Positions 1-10,496 of a stretch of 64,000 nt of DNA are shown here, piece by piece. Both the position numbers and the translations under genes were made by a program. The stretch lies in assembly GCA_033026295.1 (NCBI GenBank), contig CM065170.1, forward strand, positions 7,139,540-7,203,539, written 5' to 3'. This stretch comes from Channa striata. Lineage: Eukaryota; Chordata; Actinopteri; Anabantiformes; Channidae. The stretch's first letter is position 1; each line of letters opens with the position of its first letter. Below the pieces are notes generated by a model. That model did not search any database. It was not told the origin of the DNA and worked only from the letters and a program-made list of their open reading frames with translations.

Positions 1-2068
1 AGATAATTCCTTATTTTCATTCACCTCCAATGAAGAGCCTAAGAGTAAATCTATGTTGTAATTGTCAAATTTATCAAACCCATTGTCAAAACAGACAAAA
101 TCTGTTTCCTGAAAAGAAGAGAAAAACGCATTTACAAAAGATATGCATTGGGAATTTATAAGTGCTATTAAATTGACAGTCTGAAAGCTCTTTTGAAATA
201 TATAGATTGCATTTTATCTTGTCTAATTGTAATATTAATAAGAAATAATTTTATTTACAAAGCACTTTACATTTGTGTGCAAGTCTCAAAGTGTTTATAT
301 TCAGTAAGAAAGCAACATATTCATACCTCTGCTGGAACTTCAAGCTCCTTTTCAGTATAAAGATGGTTAACTGCAAGGAGATCCTTCGGGAAATAGCCAA
401 AGTGACTTCCAACCTGTTGACAAACACAAAAAGGCAACAGAAATAAAACTAATAAGCCTAGATTTTATTCAATAATGATAAAATATGAGACTATCCACAC
501 AGTTTCCTACTTACACTTCCGGCCCATAGGTCTGTCCTTCTGCCCGACAGTTTGTAGTATACATAGATAGTTTCAGATTTCTTAAATGATAGGAACCGAC
601 AATCGGGCCCTGAGAAATCTTGTACTGCTTTTCCCCGACACAGAAGCACTGAGAATGCAAAATAGGAAGAAATTAGATTTGAAAAAAAACTTTTAACAGG
701 GTTTTTTTTCCGCATTGAGCTCATGTGACCAATTTAAAAGTGAAACTGTTAAAATCTTTTCCAAGACGCAGACAAAACAGAAACAGTAAATGATTTATAA
801 TTCATGACTATGGTCTTTGTTATTATGCTACTACCTATAAGTTCTTTTGATTCATAAGTTATGCAAAAAAGGCAGCAATTTCTCCAAAGGCAAGTTAATG
901 TGTTCAGATCTGATCTGTAACAGATATTTTATGCATTATAACAGATGAAATATGGAAGCTTTTAAAAATATGCGATAGAAACTGAGACTTAAAGTGTTGT
1001 AACTAAAGGAGATGATGAAAAGGAAGGGATGACATGGCATCCTGCTGTTACTTAAACCAATTAAACCAAAATATAATGATTTTAATCCTGGCTTTATTGT
1101 CAGATTTTGGTTTAAGAGATCTGAGGAGAACTTGCTGCTGTCACTATCACCTTTTATGTGATTATGTGTCTAATCTTTATTGTTGTGTGACTCAAACCAA
1201 GATCTCCCTGATACAATACAGTCATTTCTTATCACCTTAACCTGAGTTTGGGATTGTGGTTGACACTGCAGTGATCCCTTCTAGTATCTGCACGACTTTA
1301 ACGATCGTCTCAGGTTTGACCTGTGTTTGCTGAAATCTAGCAATGCAAACTGGAGTGTAAAGAAACCGGGGCTAGCAGGTAAATCGGAGACGGTTAGCGT
1401 TAGATTTCATGAGTTTGCTAAGCTAGTAACACAATCTGGACTATTCTGTGTGAAGACACACTGTCAACAAGACGACACATAACAACAAACGTCAATGTGG
1501 AGCGATAATAACAGCTAGTCACACTCGGACTTCGTTGGCTAATGTCAAATAGCCTTATTGTTTTTCCACGTACTAACATTCTAATAACAGCTGAGCTTTT
1601 TGTCCGAGCCGGCTAATTAGCTAGCTGCTAACATTAGCTTCGAGTATCCGGCTAGCAAAGACAGGGCCGGAGCGTCCAGGCGACCGGCCAACACAAGCTC
1701 CTTCGGAACGAATAAACTTCGCGGGCCGCTGAATGACGTTCACGTTGATTTGCATTGCGTACAGAGAGCGGGACGCCGCCAAACCGCGTTCGAACAGGTA
1801 CCGGAGGTTATCCGGGTCACGAATATCGACTGGCATCGGCTCAAGAGATAAGGCGCAGTTTACAGCTAGCTGCGGCGTCGGGATAAACGGGAGCTGCATC
1901 CCTGAAGTCCGGGCGAGTTCGCGAGTAGTTCCCGTAAAGCAACTTACTGCTGCACTCCGAGTCTGTGCATCTCTTAAAGTCCGAGAACCGTCTGTCCAGG
2001 GCCGCGGCTGCAATAACATGGAATAAAAGTAATAGAAAGGCTTTTGGGGAAAGGTGTTTTGCTGCCAT
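1..2068 (-). CDS. mia3: mia3/TANGO1, N-terminal part (4 exons, runs off left edge)
   Basis: ER-exit-site transmembrane cargo receptor that loads collagen and other bulky cargo into COPII carriers; this part is lumenal. Coding exons on the minus strand: 2068-1948, 648-515, 413-327 and 108-1 (continuing outside). All junctions are GT-AG and keep frame. Together they give residues 1-150. Residues 1-24 form a hydrophobic signal peptide (run FLLLLFHVIAAAA). Residues 34-39 hold the CTDSEC cysteine pair. The SH3-like MIA domain follows, with DFSGPDCRFLSFKK, ETIYVYYKL, LWAGS and HFGYFPKDLL, then ETDFVCFDNGFDKFDNYN. Codon 41 is split across the first junction (A|TG). These match the start of vertebrate MIA3 closely, and head-to-head TAF1A matches human 1q41. 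MIA2 has a related domain but a different neighbourhood. The start is the ATG directly before the signal peptide; an upstream in-frame ATG at 2143 would put a polar stretch ahead of it. The long central and coiled-coil parts are not in the window. Confidence 0.94.
649..1947 (-). other. mia3: mia3 intron 1
   Basis: Intron bounded by donor GTAAGT at 1947-1942 and acceptor TTCTCAG ending at 649. The half nearest the promoter (about 1300-1947) is CpG-richer and carries many GCTAAC/GTTAGC words. The short ORFs here lie in the CpG-rich part and show no family resemblance. Nothing else is recognised. Confidence 0.8.
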
Positions 2069-2340
2069 GCTGGCAGTTTTGTTGACTGGCTTGAATCTGC
2101 TGCTTGAGCTTGAGCATGAGCACTGGGCTGGAGGAGCCGACACGTCAGCACATCAGATCCGGCTGGGTGTAGACAGGGATCGGTTTTCACAGCATGCCAG
2201 CTTTGGACTGGGCTGCTTCAGGTGGTCACACGGAGAACGGAGACCGCAGACAGCTGCACAAGTTCAGCCCTGTGTCTTTGCGTGGGCAGTTTCTTCTAGG
2301 GTAACCCATTAACACTATTTACATGACGTATATTCCAATC
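2069..2340 (-). promoter_or_regulatory. mia3: mia3 5' leader and promoter region
   Basis: CpG-containing sequence directly upstream of the mia3 ATG. Read on the mia3 strand it holds TGACGTG (2147-2141), a core recognised by ATF6/XBP1/CREB3-type bZIP factors. A CRE-like TGACGTA lies at 2324-2330. A CACGTG E-box is just beyond at 2379-2384. No TATA box is obvious and the transcription start cannot be fixed. The motifs are seen; their use is inferred. Confidence 0.45.
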
Positions 2341-2629
2341 TAAACTAAAAACCAGATTATCATGCCTGGTTGAAGAGTCACGTGTTATTGTGTGATGCAT
2401 GTTATCGTCCTGCACTTTTATTCAGGGACCTTCCACACACAGTCAGATACACATTGAAATCCTTTTAAATTTATATCCTTTTAAATCCTCCTCACTCCAA
2501 GAATGTTTTACTTACACAGATCTGAACCTGTTTTCCTACAATAACCGGCCATATAACGTGAACTGATCTCCTTCAACAACATTTCTAATCTTTCACTTTT
2601 TTAAATCATGCTCATAAAACTAAAATGCT

Positions 2630-2850
2630 TTGTAGAAAAAGTAAGTGAACGCTTGGACTCAGTAACTATTTGAACTTCCTTTGGTAGCAATAACAACTGT
2701 TTCCTATAGATGCACATCTGACTTGCACAACCTTCTGCAGAAAAGTTGTGCAATTCAACATCGCTGAACTGCTTCAGCTCAGTAATTTGTGACACAGGCA
2801 TTTTGGAAACTAACCTAGCTCTTTTCTGGCTTTTTGCATGCCTTATATAG
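2630..2850 (-). mobile_element. Fossil Tc1/mariner-type element, one end only
   Basis: The stretch beginning AAAAAGTAAGTGAACGCTTG, followed by CTCAGTAACTATTTGAACTT, CCTTTGGTAGCAATAACAAC and CTGAACTGCTTCAGCTCAGT, resembles from memory the end of an abundant fish Tc1-like repeat. In that repeat the transposase is read on the opposite strand. Only about 220 bases are recognisable and no transposase survives. It sits between the mia3 and taf1a promoters. Recognition is by memory of the repeat and was not searched. Confidence 0.6.
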
Positions 2851-3129
2851 TAGTTTATTGTTTGCATTATATCCTTTTTTGCATTACATCACCAGTGCCT
2901 CTGTGTGAGTCTTGTTTGTTCTTTATTGTCAGCTGTAGGCTGTAAGATGCTGGATGCCTGAGCGTTTGATGTGAATAATATTCTATCATGGCATTGTTTT
3001 ACTTTTACTGCCTTCTTTTTTTATTTATGGGATTCACCCACCCTGTAAGAACCACACCAATGTAGGAATTCAGGTTCAGCTGGACACTGATGCCCACTGT
3101 GTTTACACGGAAACACAAGGAAGTTCTTT

Positions 3130-3371
3130 GCCCCGCCTCTTCCTGCTATAACAGCCAATAGCTACGCAGCGTTTCTCTTCGCTTCCTTAGTGTGGCGAGC
3201 AATAGCATGTGGAATGTACACGCTGTAGTGATCAAAGATAACAAATATTACATCTACATAAACCGTTATGATCCAGCAGACACGTCTGTAGAGCTTTAGC
3301 CGTTTTCTAGTTCACTCATGCCGGTTTGGCGCCGGCTAACTGGCTAACGGGAACCAAACACCCCCTCAGAG
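3130..3371 (+). promoter_or_regulatory. taf1a: taf1a promoter and probable non-coding exon 1
   Basis: A CCAAT box (AGCCAATAGC, about 3150-3159) lies in a CpG-richer stretch that ends in CTCAGAG|GTAGGA, a plausible splice donor after 3371. It could join to the acceptor TTCTTCCAG at 4094. This would give a non-coding first exon starting somewhere in 3165-3300. The mia3 ATG is about 1.1 kb away on the other strand, so the two genes are divergent. Exon 1 is inferred, not proven. Confidence 0.45.
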
Positions 3372-3565
3372 GTAGGAAGCTAACAGTTACAGAGCTGTTA
3401 GCATGGCTGGAAGTTCACGTTATTCTTCGAATATGAAATATCGAACTAATTTTAACCTCATATGTTGTGATTTGTGGACAGTTGCGTGGTGTTGATTTTG
3501 AAGTGTTTCACTTAAACTGAGCTTCGATGTTAGCGCCACACGTAAAGTCGAATAGTGTGAGTGGG

Positions 3566-3660
3566 AAACTACATTTATTTACTCAAATATTCTGCTCACG
3601 TGCAGATTTGAAGCAACTTACTAGAGTATTCATATTTTTATGTTAGTTTACTTCTAGTTA
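3566..3660. repeat. Decayed dispersed fish repeat (stepwise TTTACT/AAGTA type)
   Basis: The ACTACATTTATTTACTCAAA-like text and the TTACTAGAGTATTCATATTT-like text, followed by TTTACTTCTAG, resemble an abundant short fish repeat built of TACTTAAGTA/ACTTGAGTA words. It lies in taf1a intron 1. The copy is heavily diverged and the family name is not certain. Confidence 0.35.
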
Positions 3661-4098
3661 TGTACATATATACATCGATAGAATTTGTAATTTACTTTAT
3701 GCACGTTATATTTTAAGTAAATTATCGAGCTTGTGTTAAAAATGGAGTGGTATTTGTACGTGTTGTGCAGTTGTGGTTCTCTTTATGTTTCCAGTATTAT
3801 AATTATTACTAATCTAGTCCTAAACACTTACAGCTGCTATTATTTTGTGTGCTGATAGCTGTATCAATATTTTTAGGAATTAAAAAAATTGAATGAAATT
3901 TAAAATTGCATTGCATTCAAAAACCATGAAATATAATTGATCACTTAATAGAGGTTACGGTAAACAGAAAAACTGAACGACACAGTAGCAGTTCTGTTTA
4001 ATAGGGCAGAGTTACCCAATGTTTAATTACCCAGATATCTGACGACCGCAGCAAACTTAATGTCTTAGAAATACTGACTGTTTTGTTCTTCCAGGTAG

Positions 4099-4143
4099 AT
4101 GTCATACACCATCTCATTTAACCTAGTGGCACAAGGCAGGTGA
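4099..4143 (+). CDS. Upstream ORF in the taf1a leader (14 codons)
   Basis: If exon 2 begins at 4095, an ATG at 4099 opens a 14-codon reading frame that stops with TGA at 4141-4143, 29 bases before the main taf1a ATG and in another frame. The context is weak (T at -3), while the main ATG has A at -3 and G at +4. It may damp translation of taf1a. No evidence that the peptide matters. Confidence 0.35.
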   Translation: MSYTISFNLVAQGR

Positions 4144-4172
4144 CTTCCCTGGGTTTGACTCCTGTGCCGAAT

Positions 4173-7100
4173 ATGGATCACATGGATATGGAGCCTTCCT
4201 CTTTAGAAGAGTTGGAAGTTGACAATGACTCTTCAGACGACAACTCATCCAAAGGAGGAAAAAAAGCCAAGCTCCCTCTGGCTAAAATCATGTGTACAGG
4301 TGAGTTATATACTATGCAGTTTTGTATATTTTTCAGGATATGGCCTACAATTAGATCAAAGAATTGTCTGTCTTATACAGTAGTTCAGCCAACAAAGCAA
4401 ACTTAGTGCATATCAGTATATTTGTATATACTGGCTTATGAATAAACCTATCCATTCCAGAATTGCCAACACTTGTTAAAGTCAATTCAGAAGACGTCTT
4501 TTTAAAAACTGACTTTAGTGGACAGTTTATAGTTATCACACTTTTTTTATTGTTTATGACAAAAACATTTTTCTATAAAAAACATTGTTTTTTAATCTTT
4601 AGAGAAAAAAGAGGAAAATGGGTTTTACCATAGTACATGGACGTGCTTGGAGAAGATTAGAGATGCCATGCTCCATCACAGATGGCAGGAGGCAGCAGAA
4701 TACATGGCATGTTATGCTGCAAAATTAGAAGACACAACTAGAGGCAGTACAAAACAGCATAAAGAGGTAGGTGTATTTTTGTTGTTGATTTTGTGTCATA
4801 CTGTACACACACTGCCTGGCCCACGTACACATATAAGACACAAACCACATACATAACCCCAAACCAAGTACTACACAAAATTCTACACAGTTGTTCTACA
4901 CAGTTGTTAATGTTTATACATCCCTTTCTTGTGGCAGCTTATTTGGAGAATCTGCACAGAGATCCTTCACCAGCACTCCAACTCAAAGCTGGAAGACTAC
5001 AACCTCATCTATGAACGAATGAAACACTCGGGATTCAAGCAGTACCTAATGGTATCGTATGTTATCTGTAGAATGCACAATTTTCTCGTTTTCTCGATTT
5101 TCTTTTGTTTTTCACTGCTGAAACATATTTGGAAGATTATTTATTTATTTTTTGTTTTCAGATCAGTCTGGAACATTCCTTTCACCTGCTACTCCATAGT
5201 CACATTGAGGATGCAAAGCGTCAGTTGTCTGTCGCTGAAAGTTGGAGGTATGGGAAGGAATCGGCAGCTCAGTATCAGAAGGCTAAATTGATCCAGGCCT
5301 ACAGGAGCCTGCTGGATTACATCATCTGGTGTGACAAAAAGTTCACGCACTCTAGGAATGGTAAGACAATATACAACTTATCACCCCAAAACATCCATTA
5401 TGTATATGCATCAGTTGCAAGGCAGGCTGCAGGCCGTTGTGTGTTGTCATGCTGCCACCTACAGGTTACATGCAGTAACTGTACATGTACAAGTGGTTTT
5501 GTGTATGAACATTCATGCCACTCAGAGTCCAGTGATGTAATCTTTTGAAAAATTCCATGGTATGCGTTTACAACGAAAGGGAAAACTTTTCTAACTACAT
5601 GATGTTTGGCCTGTGTGCAGATCATCCAGACTCTGGTGACAATCAGGAAATGCATAACTATTTCAGACAAGCCTCTGTGAATTTGAAGGAGATTTTAAAA
5701 AGTCCTGGCGCCTGGGATCCCTTTATACTGAGCTACACTGAGGTGAGCACTCATTCCCAGCCGTCTAATTTCATTAAACCCATTTTTTTTCTTAAGATTT
5801 AAAAATTGAACATTTAGAATATTGAGCAGGTTGCTCTGGTTTTGCAGATGTTGGAGTACTATGAGGATCACGAAGAGGCTTTAAAAGTCTTGAATCACTA
5901 TGCGTATGACAACAATTTTCCACCCAATCCCAATGCACATGTCTATCTGTACGAGTTCCTAAAGCGACATGATGCTTCCAAGAGGAAACTGGTGAAAGTG
6001 TTGAAGGTATGGCTTCATATTATAGTGCAGCATCAAAATAATATTTGTTATGTAAATAACACTTTAAGATCATATGCAGTTAGAGTGTGTATGTTGTGAA
6101 AGTACTGATCCTTTCAGTACTGATCTGATGTATAATTTGTATCACTTTAATCATATGTAATATTCTATTACAAAATTGTTATTAGCTTTATAGATAACTA
6201 ACTATGCTCACTAACACAGACTGAAACACTCTGACTTATAGCTCCTATATTGTCTGCTTATTTTATGCCATAGATCCTTCAAGTGTTGGTCCCAAGCCAT
6301 GAGCTGATGTTAGAGTACAGCGCCTTCCTTCTTCAGTCAGGTAAAGACACATGAAAAATATTAATAGATAATAAACTGTGCAAAGAATGGAGACGAATTA
6401 CATCTTTGTGAGAAAAGTAAAATTTATATAGCCCATGCATATATAAGTTTGTTCTAAAATGTTTTGTAATTTGTATAGCGTGTTGTCCATTGTTCTAGCC
6501 ATCCGGTCCAACACCACTTTGTGTCTGTGTCCCATTTGGTGCATGTGTTTTTGTTGTTTTCAGTGAAAGAGAGTGACACCCACAAGGCTTTAGGAGTTGT
6601 TCTTGAAATGCTGGACTATGCCTGCTGGAGGAACAACTTGGCTGTGTGGAAGCGTTTGAAAGCAGTTATTCAAAAATTACAGTTGCAGTACGTATGAAAA
6701 TGTGTAACAACCTTTTACAGACTGCATTTAATCTTTCAAGTCGTTAACGGTGGCTCAAGCCTGTAGTTATGCATGTTTGTGCATTAAAACAGAGAAGACT
6801 GGCAGAAGGTTGTTGTTGGGAAGATGGCTAAAAGAAAAGACTGGTGGCCTGTGCTGCACTTCACAAGATTCCACGCCAGTAAAGATGCAGAAGAAAACCC
6901 ACAGCTGATGAAAGTGAAGGCATCGCTTGCAAAAATACTCTGCCCAGGTAAACTGGGACATGGCATGTTGTGCTAAATCACTTCATTTTTGTAGGCACCA
7001 GGCTTTGAAAAGGATGAAGACTGCACGGAGTAAAAAACGATGTGTGGTTGTGAAGGAGTGAAGTTTTGAATTACTTGACATTTACTCTGGTGTTGTGTGT

Positions 7101-7916
7101 GTATGCAGTATAACTGTGAGTTCTTATGTGTTTCCCCAGACTTTACTCGTGTTTTATGTTATTTTTAATCATTTATTTATTAGTTCTTAGAGGTATTTAT
7201 TTGAGAGCATTAGACATTCCGTTGTATCAAACAATAACAATAAAGACCATCCCTTTTTTAATTCGTGGCTTTAAGACATGTCCTTAGCTATAGATAAAAG
7301 CACCTGGTAAATCTAGAAAGCTGTGTGGCAGACATTAATACACCATATAAAAATGCTTGAATCCCATAAAAACATCAGCATTAAAGGACACTTATGTAAC
7401 TGGACAAAAAAACACATTATATTTTACACTTTGGATATTTTTTTAATATATACATTTCATATCTTCTTCCTGTCCACTGAAAGCTATTTAAAATCTTCAG
7501 TGATCCTTGTGTACTCACACATTAGTGGATTGGTTTGTGAAAATAGTAATTAGTTCACTCATACTGGTGCTAATAGCACCATGACTGTATATGCTTTTCT
7601 TGCGTCTGCGGCACCATTTTAGACGTTTACTCGGAAAATACGTCAGTTCTAAATGACCTTTTTTTTAAATATACTGTAGATCTTTTTAATTAGCAGCTGA
7701 AATTGACTTTGACACCCTCGCGACTCTCAGCTGGACAAACACTATAGATAATCTATGTATGTATTGATCCTTGTTAATAAGCTTCACCAGTGTCTTTTGT
7801 TTTGTTTTTTTCTTACAGATCTAATGCTTAAGTACACTGCTGATGGGTCAACCAATGTAAAGGACTGCCGTGCTAGTAGAAAACAACAGAAAACCCTGGC
7901 AAAAGCATCTGTATGA
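4173..7916 (+). CDS. taf1a: taf1a, RNA polymerase I-specific TBP-associated factor subunit A
   Basis: Subunit of SL1/TIF-IB, the TBP complex that places RNA polymerase I on rRNA gene promoters in the nucleolus. Coding exons: 4173-4299, 4603-4766, 4938-5051, 5162-5360, 5621-5742, 5848-6006, 6274-6340, 6564-6687 and 6793-6947, then a final exon that may be 7819-7916. All named junctions are GT-AG and phase-matched and give 410 residues; with 7819-7916 the protein is 442, close to human (about 450). Residues 1-42 are acidic and poorly conserved. Family signatures: WQEAAEYM (exon 2 of those listed), DAKRQLSVAESWRYG and KLIQAYRSLL (exon 4), PGAWDPFILSYTE (exon 5), MLEYYEDHEEA and NPNAHVYLYEFLKR (exon 6), VPSHELMLEY (exon 7), KDWWPVLHF (last supported exon). 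Start: ATG at 4173, in good Kozak context. The C-terminal end is uncertain; see the two alternatives listed separately. Confidence 0.95.
6948..7061 (+). other. taf1a: Alternative taf1a C-terminal segment, +1 frame
   Basis: Just after the last supported exon, a frame shifted by +1 is open from 6918 to the TGA at 7059-7061. It contains HQALKRMKTARSKKR, which resembles the HQ-L-KRMK--KK tail of human TAF1A as I recall it. No canonical intron of normal size joins it to the exon in frame: GTAAAC (6948) to TTTTTGTAG (6994) is only 47 nt and gives a quick stop. A donor GTGAAG at 6914 with the acceptor at 7001 (88 nt) would fit the frame but removes conserved residues. It could be a frameshift, an assembly error or an unusual splice. 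A poly(A) signal follows at 7239. Confidence 0.4.
7239..7244 (+). terminator. Poly(A) signal AATAAA (taf1a, proximal)
   Basis: AATAAA lies about 180 bases after the TGA at 7061. It suits a transcript that ends in the near C-terminal segment. Confidence 0.5.
7819..7916 (+). CDS. taf1a: Possible distal terminal exon of taf1a
   Basis: A strong acceptor (long T-rich tract, then TTCTTACAG at 7818) precedes a reading frame that joins in phase to CCAG|GTAAAC at 6947. It adds 32 basic, lysine-rich residues (GSTNVKDCRASRKQQKTLAK) before TGA at 7914-7916. Resemblance to the human tail is weak. A matching poly(A) signal lies at 8640-8645. Confidence 0.45.
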
Positions 7917-8639
7917 AGAGCGGTGAACATGCCTCAACACACATACAATTTCCCCAGGTCAAAAATGGACCTTCATATTTATATTTTTATCTTCTTTTGC
8001 ATGTGGTAAAATGCAGCTTGAGCTGTTTTAAAAATGTAAAGTCTACACTGTCCACTATGTGGAGCTCATGTTCTGTATTTTTGGAGGATCTGAAGGATGT
8101 GAAACTGAGCGTAGCTCTGAATGTCATTGCTCTGTAAACATTTTAATGAGAGCAGAGGTTCACTTTGACCCCAGCTGACCTTTGACCATGGTGTAAGGGG
8201 ATTTTTAAGGTCTCTCTAATGAGTGCCCACGTAGCCTGAGGGAATGTCTGGCTGTCACATCTACTGTCACATCAAAATCTATGTTGGGCATAGGGCTTAC
8301 GGCAACATGTTGTGCAGAAGGTAAAGTCAGTGGCACAGACCACTGACAGGTGGTTACTGCTAAGAGATGTGGCACATTTAAATGTTGCGTTCTCCCTTTA
8401 CTGTGAGGTGCTTTCTGTGAAAGACAATGACTGGCTTGTTGTCAGCTTGTATATGTGCTGGTCTTTTGTACAGGTAGAGTGTCTTTTTCACAAATATTTG
8501 ACACTGCAGTGTCTTGTAGGAAAAAAGCTCATAATGTTTTGATGCCATCGATTTGAAAATTATGTATTTAGGTCCAAAGAAGTCTTCATTTATCCTTCAT
8601 ATGTGTTTAGCCTCGTTAGTCCTATGCATCAAACCGTGA

Positions 8640-8645
8640 AATAAA
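8640..8645 (+). terminator. Poly(A) signal AATAAA (taf1a, distal)
   Basis: AATAAA about 720 bases after the stop of the distal terminal exon; its use is inferred only from position. Confidence 0.35.
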
Positions 8646-10291
8646 GGTCTGCAGCCAGCAGCATGCCAATTTAATAAGTAAAAGTGTAATGATTCTGTTT
8701 CAACTCGCCACAGTGTTGGCCATGCAGCTACTCAGTCAGGCATACTGTATGTGTGTGTTGCTTTGCAGTCATTACATAAACCAAAGCCCAAAGCACTTGC
8801 CCAACCACAGGAGCAGCTGCAGAAGGGATCTGGGAATACATAACACATGCGGCGAAGAAGATGGAGTCAGGAGCTGTCACGGCTTTATATTGTGTCCTGA
8901 CTGTGACCTTCTCGTAGGGTTTTTTTGAGGGTTTTGCCTTTATTAATCATATGACACAGATGTTAAGTTGAGGCACATTCTGCACTGTCCTTATGTGATG
9001 GATTGTGTCTGTTGGGAGTTTGGTTTCTTCCTGAAGGGCACCTTAACAGTTTGGAGCTATTGTTTGACCATGGTTTTAAATGGGGACACACTCTTTGTTT
9101 CAGAGGACACAAAGGAAGCTTCACGAACAATTCTTTCTTAGCAGGTCACTAGTAAGAAACGTCGTCAAGAACCACATTTAGTCAGGATTTAATTTCTCCC
9201 AGAATTTCAAAGAGAAATGAAAGAACACTTTGATTTTAAAGGTAGAAATTATCACCTATTAGTATAACAAAACGTCCCTGTGCCTCTTGAAGCGAAAGCA
9301 GAAGTCTGGAGCCGTGTTCAAATGACAGTGTGTAACTAGACATACAGCACTGGTCTTTGCAGTGTCATGTATTTGGTCCAGACACTGAGGTAGGAGTGCG
9401 TGATATGAATAATCTAAACCATACTGTATGTCAAGATATAGCTACAGAAGTTGGCTTGCTTTTATAGTGTTAAATTGAGTTAGATCGATATCAAAGTCAT
9501 ATCTGGTGGTTAAAAACAAAGCCTTACCCAGCAGCTGATCAGCAAAGCGTAGATTATTAATTAATCTGTTCAACTTCACATTTAACCTTTAGCATATAGA
9601 CATGTAGGTGGAGTTAATCTTATCATCTAACTATTGGTAAGAAAGAAAATAAGCATATTTAAAAAATATATATTTTTGTAAATTCCAAATATGGTATTTT
9701 GTATATGGACCTCGTGCTATGATTTAGTTTAGTGTCAAATTTAGTATATACAAACATAATTTAGTACAAAGAATAGAAAATATCAAATTTTGGCAAGTGG
9801 AGAAATTGTACATAGATTTCCAAGCGGCTGAGCACTTCCACTGGCACCACTGGTCACTGAGCTGCTCCACTGGTCCCACCATCTTGTTCAGTGCTCAGTC
9901 TGGGCGAAATAATGATTTATGGTCACCTGGGGGTGCACCCCAAGGTTGAGAGGGGTGAGGGTGGGGGGTGGGAGTACATACTGTACTGTGAACGCTATCA
10001 GGTCGATGTGATGACTCTAACAGGCCCTTAAAAACCTCCTCTTGCTAAGGGAGATTTTTACTGTCTTTGGCCTAACCCTACTGACAGCCATAATAATTGT
10101 GTAATTAATCATCAGTGCAGATTTTAGAATGAATCTCTTTGCTGCAGGGAAAACACATACACACAAATCATGTAGGGAAAGATGGTTTAATTATATGCTT
10201 GGTGTATAAAGACACTGGATGTTGCTTTGTTGTGTGAGGGTGACATTAATTGAGTTTTTGCTTCTCTTTCAGTTTCACACCCTTCTCTCTG

Positions 10292-10328
<37 letters not shown>

Positions 10329-10463
10329 GTTGGTGACTCAGTGTCTCGCTTGGTTGGTCTGCAGGGCTCTGAGGATTTGTAACTTAAAATCCAGACTTGC
10401 ACAGTGACAGCGTAACATCTCAGTAGCTCTGCAAGACATTTGAAGTCCAGTATGGTTAGACCG

Positions 10464-10495
<32 letters not shown>
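10292..10495. repeat. Pair of CA and GT microsatellites in opposite orientation
   Basis: An (AC)n tract at 10292-10324 and a (GT)n tract at 10466-10495 lie 140 bases apart. The two could pair as an imperfect inverted repeat. Confidence 0.9.

Positions 10496-10496
<1 letters not shown>

Noticed and set aside
1621..2190. A 189-codon minus-strand ORF over the mia3 first exon
   Set aside because: It overlaps mia3 exon 1 in another frame inside a CpG-rich stretch, where stop codons are rare. It has no family signature, while the mia3 frame has a signal peptide and matching splice donor.
5398..5670. Minus-strand ORF opposite taf1a intron 5
   Set aside because: Shadow; the plus strand here has clear taf1a exon-intron boundaries.
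6948..6994. A 47-nt intron at the end of taf1a
   Set aside because: Below the usual size for fish introns and gives an early stop after four codons; kept only as one option in the taf1a finding.
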